The notes under the pieces were generated by a model. The model made no database searches, was not told where the DNA came from, and saw only the letters and a list, made by a program, of their open reading frames with translations. From assembly GCA_015057115.1 (NCBI GenBank), contig SVEZ01000006.1:87927-151926 (forward strand): a stretch of 64,000 nucleotides of DNA, given 5' to 3'. The stretch comes from Lachnospiraceae bacterium (lineage in GTDB: Bacteria > Bacillota > Clostridia > Lachnospirales > Lachnospiraceae). This document shows, piece by piece, positions 53,903 through 61,856 of the stretch (within the stretch, counting starts at the first letter, position 1; every line of letters begins with the position of its first letter). Made by a program: the position numbers and the translations under genes.

Positions 53903-55528
53903 TTAGCCTATTATCATACGCACCCTAAAGGTATGATCTTCCGCAACGTAGCGTATTTCACTGTTTGTCTTTTTTACAAAATCAAGAACACTTCTTGTTC
54001 CGATACCATGCCCCTCCCTGGCCGTAACCGGATGTCCCTCATCGTCCAGTTCGGCTTTCTCACTGCAGGAATTGGTAATCTCCAAAAGAAGCTGTTCCTT
54101 ATATCTGGCCGTAACGGTAATACTGCGTTGCTCTTCCGGTACCTTTTCACAGGCGTGAATTGCATTTTCCAAAAGGTTGCTGATGGTAATTGCAAGCAGC
54201 ATCTCATCCACTCCCACCTCATAAGGAATATTGGCGGATACCGTCACTTTAATTTGTTTTCGCTCTGCCTGCATTACATAGTGCATGAGGGCAGCGTTCG
54301 CTGTTGCATTTTCGCAATATCTCCGGACGGAACGTGGCTCCTGGGATAATCGCTCCTCCAGACACTTTCTGGCTTCTTCCACTTTTCCACCCTGTATCAG
54401 GGATAAAATAAGCGCCTCAAAATGTCGCCTGTCATGACGCATTGCCCTGTCCTGACTGACAATTTCTTCCGTAGCATACAAACGTTCTTTCATACTGTTT
54501 GCTGCCATTTCCAGAATTGCCGCATCGGATTTCAACTTATATTCTCTCTGTTTCAGAACGGTGGAATCCACCAGCGCATACAGTCTGCCAATCACTTCTC
54601 CGTCTGCAGAAAGTTCTTTCTCCTCCGGGGTGTAAAAACGCTCCCCTATTCGTAAGGTTTTACCGCGTAAAATGGCCTCTCGCAAGCCACTTATTATTTT
54701 TTCCGGATTTTTCGTTAAATCCGGGTAAAGCTCTCTGGCATGTTCATTGTAGTATTGCAGTTTTCCATCGCAATCCACTGCAATCACGCCTTCCGATAAC
54801 CGGTCAACGATATAATCCCTTGCCATATCAATTACTCCAAGCAAATTATACCGGAAAATGGCAATAAACATGGAGAAGGTAATGGCTACATTTCCCAAAA
54901 CCGAGATATCAAAATAATATGTAATAAACAGCATGTGGGTAATCTGCATGATATAGAGAGCCGCTGCCACAAGAAAACCGCCAATAATGATAAGTACACG
55001 CCTTTTGGCGGTTTTTCCTTTGTGCTTCGCTACCGATCTGATCAGAGAATACAGCAGGATGACGATGGCAACCACCTGATATTGCATAAATAACCGATGC
55101 ACAATACCGTTCCTGTGCAAAAGCACCGGAAATATTCCGCTTTTATAAAACCATATCTTGGCATAATACAGATTATGCCACTGAAAGGTAAAAATAAAAC
55201 CGTAAACCACCACATTAAATACAATTATGGCCCTAATCATAAGTCCGGGAAGCTTTGCATGGCACAGTTCTACCGTAAACATAATAAGGGAAAATAAAAT
55301 CCACACTCTCCCCGCGTAGGAAAACTTCAATGCCGTAATATAAGCATCTTCCGTTTTTGAAAGCAGCTGCAAAAGATACCCTGTATTATTAACCAGCATA
55401 GCAATGCAGTTCAGGAACAGATAGGCATGCAGCTTATTCTTAAGATTTTTAAAAACGATATATCCTTCCAGCAGCATGGCAAGTAAGCTCAATATGATCG
55501 CTACTAAAAGAAAGGTTCGAACTGTCAT
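53903..55528 (-). CDS. 7TM sensor histidine kinase (GHKL type)
   Basis: A 541-aa protein. Seven to eight helices form residues 1-225 (7TM histidine-kinase N-terminal type), then a PAS-like region (about 240-325), a dimerisation helix with AMRHDRRHFEAL (probable phospho-His) and a GHKL ATPase (NLLENAIHACE, then EGHGIGTRSVLD). The layout resembles AgrC-like or LytS-like kinases. No response regulator gene adjoins; the next gene, 12 bp on, is a sugar-type binding protein. A palindrome overlaps its putative promoter. Confidence 0.9.
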   Translation of the reverse strand: MTVRTFLLVAIILSLLAMLLEGYIVFKNLKNKLHAYLFLNCIAMLVNNTGYLLQLLSKTEDAYITALKFSYAGRVWILFSLIMFTVELCHAKLPGLMIRAIIVFNVVVYGFIFTFQWHNLYYAKIWFYKSGIFPVLLHRNGIVHRLFMQYQVVAIVILLYSLIRSVAKHKGKTAKRRVLIIIGGFLVAAALYIMQITHMLFITYYFDISVLGNVAITFSMFIAIFRYNLLGVIDMARDYIVDRLSEGVIAVDCDGKLQYYNEHARELYPDLTKNPEKIISGLREAILRGKTLRIGERFYTPEEKELSADGEVIGRLYALVDSTVLKQREYKLKSDAAILEMAANSMKERLYATEEIVSQDRAMRHDRRHFEALILSLIQGGKVEEARKCLEERLSQEPRSVRRYCENATANAALMHYVMQAERKQIKVTVSANIPYEVGVDEMLLAITISNLLENAIHACEKVPEEQRSITVTARYKEQLLLEITNSCSEKAELDDEGHPVTAREGHGIGTRSVLDFVKKTNSEIRYVAEDHTFRVRMIIG

Positions 55529-55575
55529 CTTTCTCCTTTCAAGATATCCTCATATTCCTCTACATACCCTTATAC

Positions 55576-55600
55576 TATCATGGGAATTTGATAATATCAA
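55576..55600 (-). promoter_or_regulatory. Putative kinase promoter with palindrome
   Basis: TTGATAATATCAA (55588-55600) is a perfect palindrome. On the minus strand its TTGATA could be the -35 box of a promoter with TAGTAT 17 bp on. Both are reasonable, not strong. Confidence 0.4.
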
Positions 55601-55660
55601 GTTTCTTCCACCACTCTGTCATAATGCACATTTGCTCCTGATTGGATATAAGCATCAAAA

Positions 55661-55682
55661 AAGGACCTCCGAAGAGATCCTT
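55661..55682 (-). terminator. Orphan terminator with UUCG loop
   Basis: On the minus strand AAGGATCTC-TTCG-GAGGTCCTT with a T6 tail is a classical terminator (9-bp stem with one G-T pair). No gene precedes it on this strand; the 340-bp region between the kinase and isochorismatase genes is otherwise without ORF. Confidence 0.75.
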
Positions 55683-55766
55683 AGGGCACATTGTTTTATT
55701 CCGTTCTTATCTTTACTCTTTTTCCTGAGAATGCTATTTCGCGTACAGAATGGGAAAAAGAGAAAA

Positions 55767-55796
55767 AAATCAGTGTAAAGCAGCCATAAATCAGTG
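55767..55796 (+). repeat. Direct repeat upstream of the isochorismatase gene
   Basis: AAATCAGTG occurs at 55767-55775 and 55788-55796, 21 bp apart (two helix turns), both followed by an AAAG-like end. It lies about 40 bp before TATAAA (55833-55838), as expected for an activator site. Confidence 0.5.
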
Positions 55797-55870
55797 AAAA
55801 GAGCAAGATGCTGCTTCTTGTCTGTTATGCTGTATAAAAATATTACGAAGATATGAGGAGAGAATTTTTT

Positions 55871-56359
55871 ATGGAAAACAAGGCTCTGGTTGTTATAGAC
55901 CTTCAGAATGATATCACAAAGAACTACAAACTGATTATAGATCGTGTAAATGCTGCTATTGACTGGGCTACAGAAAACGACATGCACATAATCTATGTAA
56001 AACATTTTAATCTAACTGAGAAAACAAGAACCTTTAAACCCGGTAGTAAGGGAGCTGAGCTGGTCCCGGAATTAAACGTGGTGTCAGAGAATATTTTTGA
56101 AAAGTCAAAAGCAAGTGCTCTCACTGATGAAGCGTTTGCGGGCTTTATTAAAAACAATGGAATAGATGAGTTCTATATCACAGGAGCAGATGCAACAGGC
56201 TGTGTGAAATCAACAAGCTATAACCTTGTAAAAAGCGGATACAAAGTGCATGTAATATCTGATTGTGTGACAAGCTATGCTTTGAAAAAGTTGCCCGAGA
56301 TGTTTGAATACTATGCCAGCAAGGGCTGTGATGTATTAACTCTTGCAGAATGTAAGTAG
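55871..56359 (+). CDS. Isochorismatase-family cysteine hydrolase
   Basis: Start at 55871 is preferred over 55853 because GAGGAGA lies about 10 nt upstream. The 162-aa product has the fold's catalytic Asp in VVIDLQNDIT, the Lys in FEKSKASAL and the Cys in GADATGCVKSTS. The GADATGCV stretch is the usual cis-peptide and nucleophile loop. It hydrolyses an amide or related bond; the substrate is unknown. It is followed by a hydrolase and an acetyltransferase gene in the same direction with small gaps. Confidence 0.9.
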   Translation: MENKALVVIDLQNDITKNYKLIIDRVNAAIDWATENDMHIIYVKHFNLTEKTRTFKPGSKGAELVPELNVVSENIFEKSKASALTDEAFAGFIKNNGIDEFYITGADATGCVKSTSYNLVKSGYKVHVISDCVTSYALKKLPEMFEYYASKGCDVLTLAECK

Positions 56360-56391
56360 ATACTGGATTGATCGGTAGGAGGAGGGCATTC

Positions 56392-57288
56392 ATGAATTAT
56401 AAGATTTTTGGAAATAAAACTGTAGATATTGTGATAGAAATGGGGCTTGGAGCATGTATATCTGAATGGGAAGCGCTTGCAAAAAAGCTTGGCGCGGACC
56501 ACGGCGTGCTTGTATATGAAAGAGCCGGTATCAATCACAGTGACAAGAGTGATAAAGAAAGAACGCCCACGAATATTGCTAAAGAATTAATGGATCTCCT
56601 GGATGTAATCCCGCATGATGAAAAGTTAGTGATAATAGGACATTCGCAGGGCGGACTATATGCCAGCGAATTCTGTGGCATCTATCCGGAGATAGTAAAT
56701 GGCCTTATTCTTTTGGACCCATTATCTAAAGAGGATAATAGATTTAAGAAGGAATTAACTGCTAAGGAGTATAAAAAATCCGGAGTAGATAAGAGTAAAA
56801 ACTTTATCATCTTAGAAACACTAACTAAGTTTGGGATGAAAGGTCTTGTAAAGAAAGCAATGTATCAAGCACCGCCATTTTATTACGCTGATTTTTCCAA
56901 GGAGCAAAAAAAGGATATCCTGAATTCCCTTGTAAATATTACGCATCTACGCACATGCAGGGAAGAGTACAGGTTAGCTCACGATGAAGCAGTTTTAAAA
57001 AATATGGTATCAAATGAGAATTATCCTGATATTCCTATAATTCTTGTGACTCATTCATCTGAGGAAGCAATCAGGGAAAATATGGAATTTGGGAGAAATA
57101 GCCGTCCTTTTGCCACCAGGATTGAACAACTTTGGCAGGAAATCATGAAAGAATATTTGGACTATTCGAAAAGAGCAATATGGATACAGGCTAAGAGAAG
57201 CACTCATTATATTCACTTAATGGAACCGGAAATAATTATTGAGAGCGTCAAAAAAATTTGCTCTCAAGATTTGGCCTTTAATTACTAG
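56392..57288 (+). CDS. Alpha/beta hydrolase
   Basis: Start at ATG 56392 with AGGAGGAGG just before it; the product is 298 aa. GLGACISEWEALAKKL and VYERAGINHSD are the first strands, IGHSQGGLYASEF the nucleophile elbow (Ser about 92), and VTHSS...RSTHYIHLMEPE contains the C-terminal His. It is a cytosolic hydrolase of unknown substrate, in an apparent operon with the isochorismatase and the acetyltransferase genes. Codon use is more A/T-rich than in the central window, as in other genes of this accessory zone. Confidence 0.85.
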   Translation: MNYKIFGNKTVDIVIEMGLGACISEWEALAKKLGADHGVLVYERAGINHSDKSDKERTPTNIAKELMDLLDVIPHDEKLVIIGHSQGGLYASEFCGIYPEIVNGLILLDPLSKEDNRFKKELTAKEYKKSGVDKSKNFIILETLTKFGMKGLVKKAMYQAPPFYYADFSKEQKKDILNSLVNITHLRTCREEYRLAHDEAVLKNMVSNENYPDIPIILVTHSSEEAIRENMEFGRNSRPFATRIEQLWQEIMKEYLDYSKRAIWIQAKRSTHYIHLMEPEIIIESVKKICSQDLAFNY

Positions 57289-57306
57289 GATAATGGAGGA
57301 AAAGGA

Positions 57307-57825
57307 ATGAATATGGAAATTCAGCTTGTTGACAAACATAACTTCACACGCGATTCACTGAAAGACTTTCAGCGATATCAAGAAGTGAAGAATGTGTACC
57401 GTCTGCATGAAGGGAAAATGATATTGGCTTACAATCCATTCACTGAGAATTGGGATGCTGCACGCCGCCTGCAAAAAGCTGATGATATTCTCAGTGGGCG
57501 ATATGTGACATATTGCGCATTTGTGGATAATTGTGTGGTTGGCGAGATTATGCTGATCCCCCAACTAAATAAAGGGCGACTCATCATAGATAGTTTTCAC
57601 GTGTCCTCGGATTACCGCCGTCGTGGAATTGGCAGATTACTGCTTGAAGCCGCCAAACAGGAAGCCATGAAGAGAGGAGCGCATGCCTTGTATGCATCCT
57701 GTTGCTCTTCTGAAGAAACGATAAACTTCTATTCCGCTATGGGTTTCCGTCTCAGTTCTGACCCCATTTCTTCCTATGTGGAAGATGAACCATATGATCT
57801 TCAGATGGAATGTATTATTAAATAA
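57307..57825 (+). CDS. GNAT acetyltransferase
   Basis: A 172-aa protein. The acetyl-CoA motif A is DSFHVSSDYRRRGIGRLLLE (about 98-117) with the R-R-x-G-I-G loop, followed by ALYASCCSSEETINFYSAMGF (motif B). AATGGAGG precedes the ATG. The N-terminal half is less conserved and sets the unknown substrate. It ends the small operon that starts with the isochorismatase gene. Confidence 0.9.
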   Translation: MNMEIQLVDKHNFTRDSLKDFQRYQEVKNVYRLHEGKMILAYNPFTENWDAARRLQKADDILSGRYVTYCAFVDNCVVGEIMLIPQLNKGRLIIDSFHVSSDYRRRGIGRLLLEAAKQEAMKRGAHALYASCCSSEETINFYSAMGFRLSSDPISSYVEDEPYDLQMECIIK

Positions 57826-57900
57826 GAGCAGAAAATCATGAGAATAGTAGGTGACTTAATTGAAATATATACCACGTAGGAAGTGTGATGATAATACGCC

Positions 57901-58406
57901 ATGAAACAGTTGTCTTTATTCCCGGAAGAAAATACCGATCCAAGACCACCGGAATCGATAGGCTGGAACCTGTGGCACGGATCGCTGACCATCTGCCAAA
58001 GAATTGGGGCTATGGCTGGGAACATGTCACAATAGCTGTCACCTGTGAGAACCAGGCGATGGCTGATAAAAGACTCCCGGTATATCTATCTCTCCCACTC
58101 TTCCACCACTCTGTTATGATCGAACCGATGCTGACTTCCGTTGATCTGCAGCCATATATCGAAGAATACCGCTCATCTGACGGAAGCCCTGTCATCAAGC
58201 TCGTATCCGTTGGCGGAGAATCCGGTCCCGGAGCCAGGATCTGTGATTATTCCTGGGTAGAGGCCGTTCATGCACAGTGCATCGAAAACGGGATAAGCTT
58301 CTACTACCATCAGACCGGAGCAAAGCTTATAAAGGACGGAAAACTATATGACATACCAAGAAAACTGCAGCATACTCAGGCACATAAAGCAGGGCTTGAT
58401 ACATAA
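57901..58406 (+). pseudogene. DUF5131 (phage Gp37/Gp68-like) gene with internal deletion
   Basis: The ATG at 57901 begins MKQLSLFPEENTDPRPP, then SIGWNLWHG, the N-terminal signature region of DUF5131. Right after this the frame runs out of family sequence, while a shifted frame takes over from about 57985 with the C-terminal half (WGYGWEHVTIAVTCENQAMA, GGESGPGARICDYSW, FYYHQTGAKLIKDGKLY). The Cys-rich N-terminal core of some 80-120 residues is missing, so this is a deletion plus frame change. Intact proteins are ~240-300 aa and occur in phages and defence-like islands. Confidence 0.75.
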
Positions 58407-58453
58407 CTTGAAGAAAGGAGGCCCGTCATAAGTACAACAGCATAGCCAGTATT

Positions 58454-58978
58454 CTATTCCCTCAGGATTTTTGATATCACTTTCACGTAATCATCATTTA
58501 TAAGGGTAATTGGCTCTCCCATGCTCCGGAATCCATCTATAGCCTTTCGATTTCCTTCCTTTATCCATTCGACAGTACAATAGGAATCGTCCAGCCTGTT
58601 CTCAATATCAAATCCATGCCCCTTTATATCAGAAAAATGCGCATCGATATACTCATTCGTCATAGCAAGGCAAATGAACTTGATCTCTGACAAATACTCA
58701 TCTGCAAAATCCCTTCGCCAGTCATAAGGAATATAACAGCCTTCTACAATAAGATTCTGCTTATTCTCAATTGCGGTCTTGATCATCTCTCGAACAATCG
58801 GCCATAAATAACCTTCCAGTTCGTCATCATCCTCCGGGGTAAGATTCGTATTACCACTTCTTATCAGCCCCATTTTCAGATGATCGATGGAAAGATAAGG
58901 GTATTTATATTTTTCAAGCATCCTCTGAGCAAGAACTGTCTTGCCTGTATGTGATGCCCCGGTAACAATGATTATCAT
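58454..58978 (-). CDS. P-loop kinase-like ATPase
   Basis: Start at ATG 58978 with AAAGGAG 8 nt upstream and an ATGA overlap with the acetyltransferase fragment before it. The 174-aa product opens with MIIIVTGASHTGKTVLAQR, a Walker A (GxxxxGKT) at residues 7-14; YLSIDHLKMGLIRS and LIVEGCYIPYDWR are typical of small nucleoside- or zeta-like kinases. No lid or partner is recognised. It could phosphorylate a small molecule; the substrate is unknown. Confidence 0.8.
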   Translation of the reverse strand: MIIIVTGASHTGKTVLAQRMLEKYKYPYLSIDHLKMGLIRSGNTNLTPEDDDELEGYLWPIVREMIKTAIENKQNLIVEGCYIPYDWRRDFADEYLSEIKFICLAMTNEYIDAHFSDIKGHGFDIENRLDDSYCTVEWIKEGNRKAIDGFRSMGEPITLINDDYVKVISKILRE

Positions 58979-59186
58979 ACCGTTAACTCCTTTATCATAA
59001 TCATCCCATATCCTATGGATTGCATATCCTGCTCCCAATGTTCCATCATCCGCTTTCCATAGCCCTCTCCGCGATACTCGGAATCAATGAACAGCATCGT
59101 ACCTTTTCATCAAATTCTGATATCGGAAGATGTTTATCAAGCCTATACCATGCATCTTTATCCTGTTTTTCAATAAATCTTATCAT
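58975..59186 (-). pseudogene. Acetyltransferase fragment 1
   Basis: ATG at 59186 opens MIRFIEKQDKDAWYRLDKHL, the beginning of a GNAT protein, then breaks off; after a frame change the C-terminal core follows (LFIDSEYRGEGYGKRMMEHW, then DMQSIGYGMIMI). The central part is missing by deletion. It overlaps the P-loop kinase start (ATGA). Confidence 0.7.
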
Positions 59187-59370
59187 TTTTTCTCCCTGTC
59201 GCTACGGATCATACTCTGGAAATTCTCTCCGTTCATGTCGTGCATCTCCGCTTTAAACTCACAGCCATATTTTTCATAGAGTCCAATATGATTTGTCGAG
59301 ATATAGACTTCGGATACACCTTCTTTTATTGCAAGCCTTTCTACCTCTTCTTTAGTCAAATAGACTGTTT
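59183..59370 (-). pseudogene. Acetyltransferase fragment 2
   Basis: An open frame without start carries the C-terminal end of a different GNAT protein: ERLAIKEGVSEVYISTNHIG, then LYEKYGCEFKAEMHDMNGEN. It overlaps the 3' end of the PadR gene at one side and the start of fragment 1 at the other (ATGA). It is the stump of a lost gene. Confidence 0.65.
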
Positions 59371-59871
59371 GGAAAAATTATTCAGTGTTTCTTTTTCCAT
59401 CTGTATTATCTGAAGCATCCTGTCTATTGCGCAGACTTCAATATAAGAAACATCATATTTAAGCATTATCTCCTTGTTCTCTAAAGTACCTTTCTCATAT
59501 TCATCAAGGATCTTAGTACGGATCCCGATCTCACGTTCCAATTCTTTTTTGCTCAGGACACTTGAATACATTACTGCCAGGCAGAACCATACGGAATCAA
59601 AATCCACCCTCTCGAACAATGCACAGATAGTGCTCTTCAATTCCTTCCTGCCGGAATCCGTAAGCTTATAAACAGCTTTCTTATCTGATTCGCCCGTATT
59701 CTCTATATAGTTTTTCTTTTCAAGTCTTAAACATGTCTCATAGAGAGTGGTCGCTCCGATCGGAAACCAGTATTTCATATTCATTCTGTCGATCATTTTG
59801 AGCATGTCATAAGCGTTCATCTCACCCTTCCTGAGCATTCCCAGGATCACTATTGATGTTTTCGATAACAT
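59356..59871 (-). CDS. PadR family transcriptional regulator
   Basis: A 171-aa protein: PadR winged HTH (about 1-85; IVILGMLRKGEMNAYDMLKM, then ATTLYETCLRLEKKNYIE and the AVYKLTDSGRKEL wing) and a C-terminal helical dimerisation domain of the Vir_act_alpha_C kind. It overlaps the CPBP gene by 50 bp and is probably co-transcribed with it. The double palindrome in the operon promoter is its likely operator, so it should repress itself until a ligand binds. Confidence 0.9.
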   Translation of the reverse strand: MLSKTSIVILGMLRKGEMNAYDMLKMIDRMNMKYWFPIGATTLYETCLRLEKKNYIENTGESDKKAVYKLTDSGRKELKSTICALFERVDFDSVWFCLAVMYSSVLSKKELEREIGIRTKILDEYEKGTLENKEIMLKYDVSYIEVCAIDRMLQIIQMEKETLNNFSKQSI

Positions 59872-60604
59872 TTAATCTTTTCCTCCGCTTTCTAAATAAA
59901 ACCCAAGTAACTGATACCAAAAGAATTACAAATGCTATAGCAAACGATACCGGATTCTTTATCTCATTTCCTGCTTCAGATGATACCAAAACATCCCATA
60001 AAGCACCTACTCCCCAGAAGAAGGGAAAAATTATCAGCATATTCTTTGTAATGTAGAATACTCCACAATACATCAGCCCCACCAGAAACAGATGAAAAAA
60101 CTCAGGTTGAAATCCCGCATGATGAAGCGAATAGAATCCGGATGTCAGTATGATCGCCGGGACAATTCCAAATGCCTTTTCAAAACTCATCCTGAGAAAT
60201 CCGTATATGAATGTCATCTCAAATATTCCGGCAACCAGAATATAAGATGCCCCATAAAAATTCTTCAAAGAGATGACATTTTCAGGAACCTGGTCTTTCA
60301 AAAAAACTGCAAGAAGGCCTGCAGCCAAAACCAAATCTAATATCAGACTAAGGATCCATTTACGATTTGTAAATCCCAGCTCCCTTGCAGCCTCTTTCCC
60401 CCTCTTTTCAATATATATGGTAACGAAGACTACTCCCAGTCCAAAAATCATTAAAACATCTCTAAAGATGAAAGAAATGACAGTATCCATTACTGAATCA
60501 CTTCCAAATGGGATCATCAGAAGACTAAGAACGATCATTGTGAGACCGGCAATAGCCGCATTCCCAGTATCTTTGGTCACATTAAATCTAAACAATTTAT
60601 TCAT
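59822..60604 (-). CDS. CPBP-type membrane protein with altered active site
   Basis: A 260-aa protein with about eight helices. The CPBP (ABI) region is seen at AGIFEMTFIYGFLRMSF (where active members have EExxxR) and at SLHHAGFQPEF (HxxxxF-like). The paired Glu is replaced (FEM), so proteolytic activity is doubtful, although the His is kept. It ends in a basic tail. It is the first gene of the PadR operon and the likely target of its control. The start has GAGGAGG about 9 nt upstream. Confidence 0.75.
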   Translation of the reverse strand: MNKLFRFNVTKDTGNAAIAGLTMIVLSLLMIPFGSDSVMDTVISFIFRDVLMIFGLGVVFVTIYIEKRGKEAARELGFTNRKWILSLILDLVLAAGLLAVFLKDQVPENVISLKNFYGASYILVAGIFEMTFIYGFLRMSFEKAFGIVPAIILTSGFYSLHHAGFQPEFFHLFLVGLMYCGVFYITKNMLIIFPFFWGVGALWDVLVSSEAGNEIKNPVSFAIAFVILLVSVTWVLFRKRRKRLNVIENINSDPGNAQEG

Positions 60605-60611
60605 CAGATCT

Positions 60612-60791
60612 CTACCTCCTCACATTACTACGTATACGTAGTATAGTACGTATACGTAGTAATGTCAAGAGCTTTCGGAAAAAAAGATCGGCATCAAATC
60701 CATTTCTGAACTCTTTGCCGATTCTCTGCTTTGCGTTATACTCGCGCTGAGCTTTCTTACTTCGCTTATCCAGCGAAACATACTTGTTCAT
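60612..60791 (-). CDS. Truncated small basic protein, 59 aa
   Basis: Start at ATG 60791 with GGAGGTAAC before it. The first 23 residues (MNKYVSLDKRSKKAQREYNA...) resemble a known kind of small, basic protein found in Firmicutes. The rest (LLTLLRIRTILRIRSNVRR) is translated from the PadR operator region on the other side and looks non-native. The gene was probably cut by the junction at about 60720. No function is known. Confidence 0.45.
   Translation of the reverse strand: MNKYVSLDKRSKKAQREYNAKQRIGKEFRNGFDADLFFRKLLTLLRIRTILRIRSNVRR
60622..60668 (-). promoter_or_regulatory. Promoter and double operator of the CPBP-padR operon
   Basis: Two 12-bp palindromes TACGTATACGTA (60629-60640 and 60647-60658) lie in a 19-bp perfect inverted repeat (60622-60640/60647-60665). 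Minus-strand TTGACA (60663-60668) and TATACT (60640-60645), spacer 17 bp, are fully covered by it. Confidence 0.88.
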
Positions 60792-60856
60792 GACTGTTAC
60801 CTCCATAATTATATTAGATTGCCCACCCATTATATCGGATGGGCAGCTGCTTGCCA

Positions 60857-61819
60857 TTACATCTGCGGATTCTCCTTGCCTCGGAGTTCAAGCACCAGTA
60901 CATCATCCAAAGTAAGATGTTTATACAAAGTATCTCCGCTCATAACATCAATTGACGAATGACCTCCGGGATAATGATCTATGATCTCAACAATACCATC
61001 GAGGATTTCTTCCTTGTCAGAACCATGATATCTGATCTTGAACTTCACATGATCGCCAACCGTATAATTGCGGATATCCATTTTGGGATCAGGCAATTTC
61101 TCAGGCTCTCCACTACCATCTGCAAATCCCCACCGCTTTGTTTCCGTATCTACCCAGATAAAGCGTTGATCTCCGATAGGATCTCCATTGCGATAAGTAG
61201 AGAAATTATCTACAGTGACAACTTCTCCAAAGTAATCTGTTTTCCGAACCGGTGTGTGTCCCACAACCTGCAGATATCCTTTGGGGTACATTTCGATCCT
61301 GCCATCCTGCGGTCTGACCCAAATCGGAGAGGCATCGCACCACAGTTCATCTCTTCGGAAACCATTGATCTTTTCAAGAAGTTCATCTATACCACCACTG
61401 AAATCCGGAAGAAAATGAAAAACAAACACTTCAGTCAATCCTGCATGACTGAAGAGAACATTATCAATCCGATGGATATAAGCGATATTACCAGCTGAAA
61501 CACACTTTTCAAGTTTTGATAGTCCTTCAATCACTACCCGCCTTGCATAATCAGAATATCCTGATTCGCGAGCCTCCCAGATGTAACTCACGTCATGATT
61601 TCCATAGCAGAGCAGAAAGTTCGGATGTTGATTTATGAATCTCTCAAGCGCATCAAATGTCTCCGAATACAATCCCAGGTTCTTTTCCTGATCCCAGTCA
61701 TCTACGAGATCTCCCAGACAGACGATTTTATCATATTCGCTTCGAGAAAGGAGTTCTTCTGCTTGGTCGAACATCCAGGGCTTCAAATGGACATCCGGGA
61801 TTACAAAAACCTTACTCAT
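60857..61819 (-). CDS. Calcineurin-like metallophosphoesterase
   Basis: A 320-aa protein. The phosphoesterase motifs are in order: VIPDVHLKPW (DxH), VCLGDLVDDWD (GDxxD), LCYGNHDVSY (GNHD), SHAGL (GHxH-type) and VVGHTPV. A small beta-barrel-like domain follows (about 235-310; IRNYTVGDHVKFKIRYHG). It hydrolyses a phosphoester, perhaps protein- or nucleotide-bound; no substrate is known. It stands between the small truncated gene and the toxin-antitoxin-like pair, in the same direction. Confidence 0.88.
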   Translation of the reverse strand: MSKVFVIPDVHLKPWMFDQAEELLSRSEYDKIVCLGDLVDDWDQEKNLGLYSETFDALERFINQHPNFLLCYGNHDVSYIWEARESGYSDYARRVVIEGLSKLEKCVSAGNIAYIHRIDNVLFSHAGLTEVFVFHFLPDFSGGIDELLEKINGFRRDELWCDASPIWVRPQDGRIEMYPKGYLQVVGHTPVRKTDYFGEVVTVDNFSTYRNGDPIGDQRFIWVDTETKRWGFADGSGEPEKLPDPKMDIRNYTVGDHVKFKIRYHGSDKEEILDGIVEIIDHYPGGHSSIDVMSGDTLYKHLTLDDVLVLELRGKENPQM

Positions 61820-61856
61820 TGCGTATCATCTACCCTTCCACATCACTCTCTTACTC

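Noticed and set aside
57801..58025. 74-codon minus-strand frame before the DUF5131 region
   Set aside because: No start signal, antisense to the DUF5131 remnant and to the end of the acetyltransferase gene.
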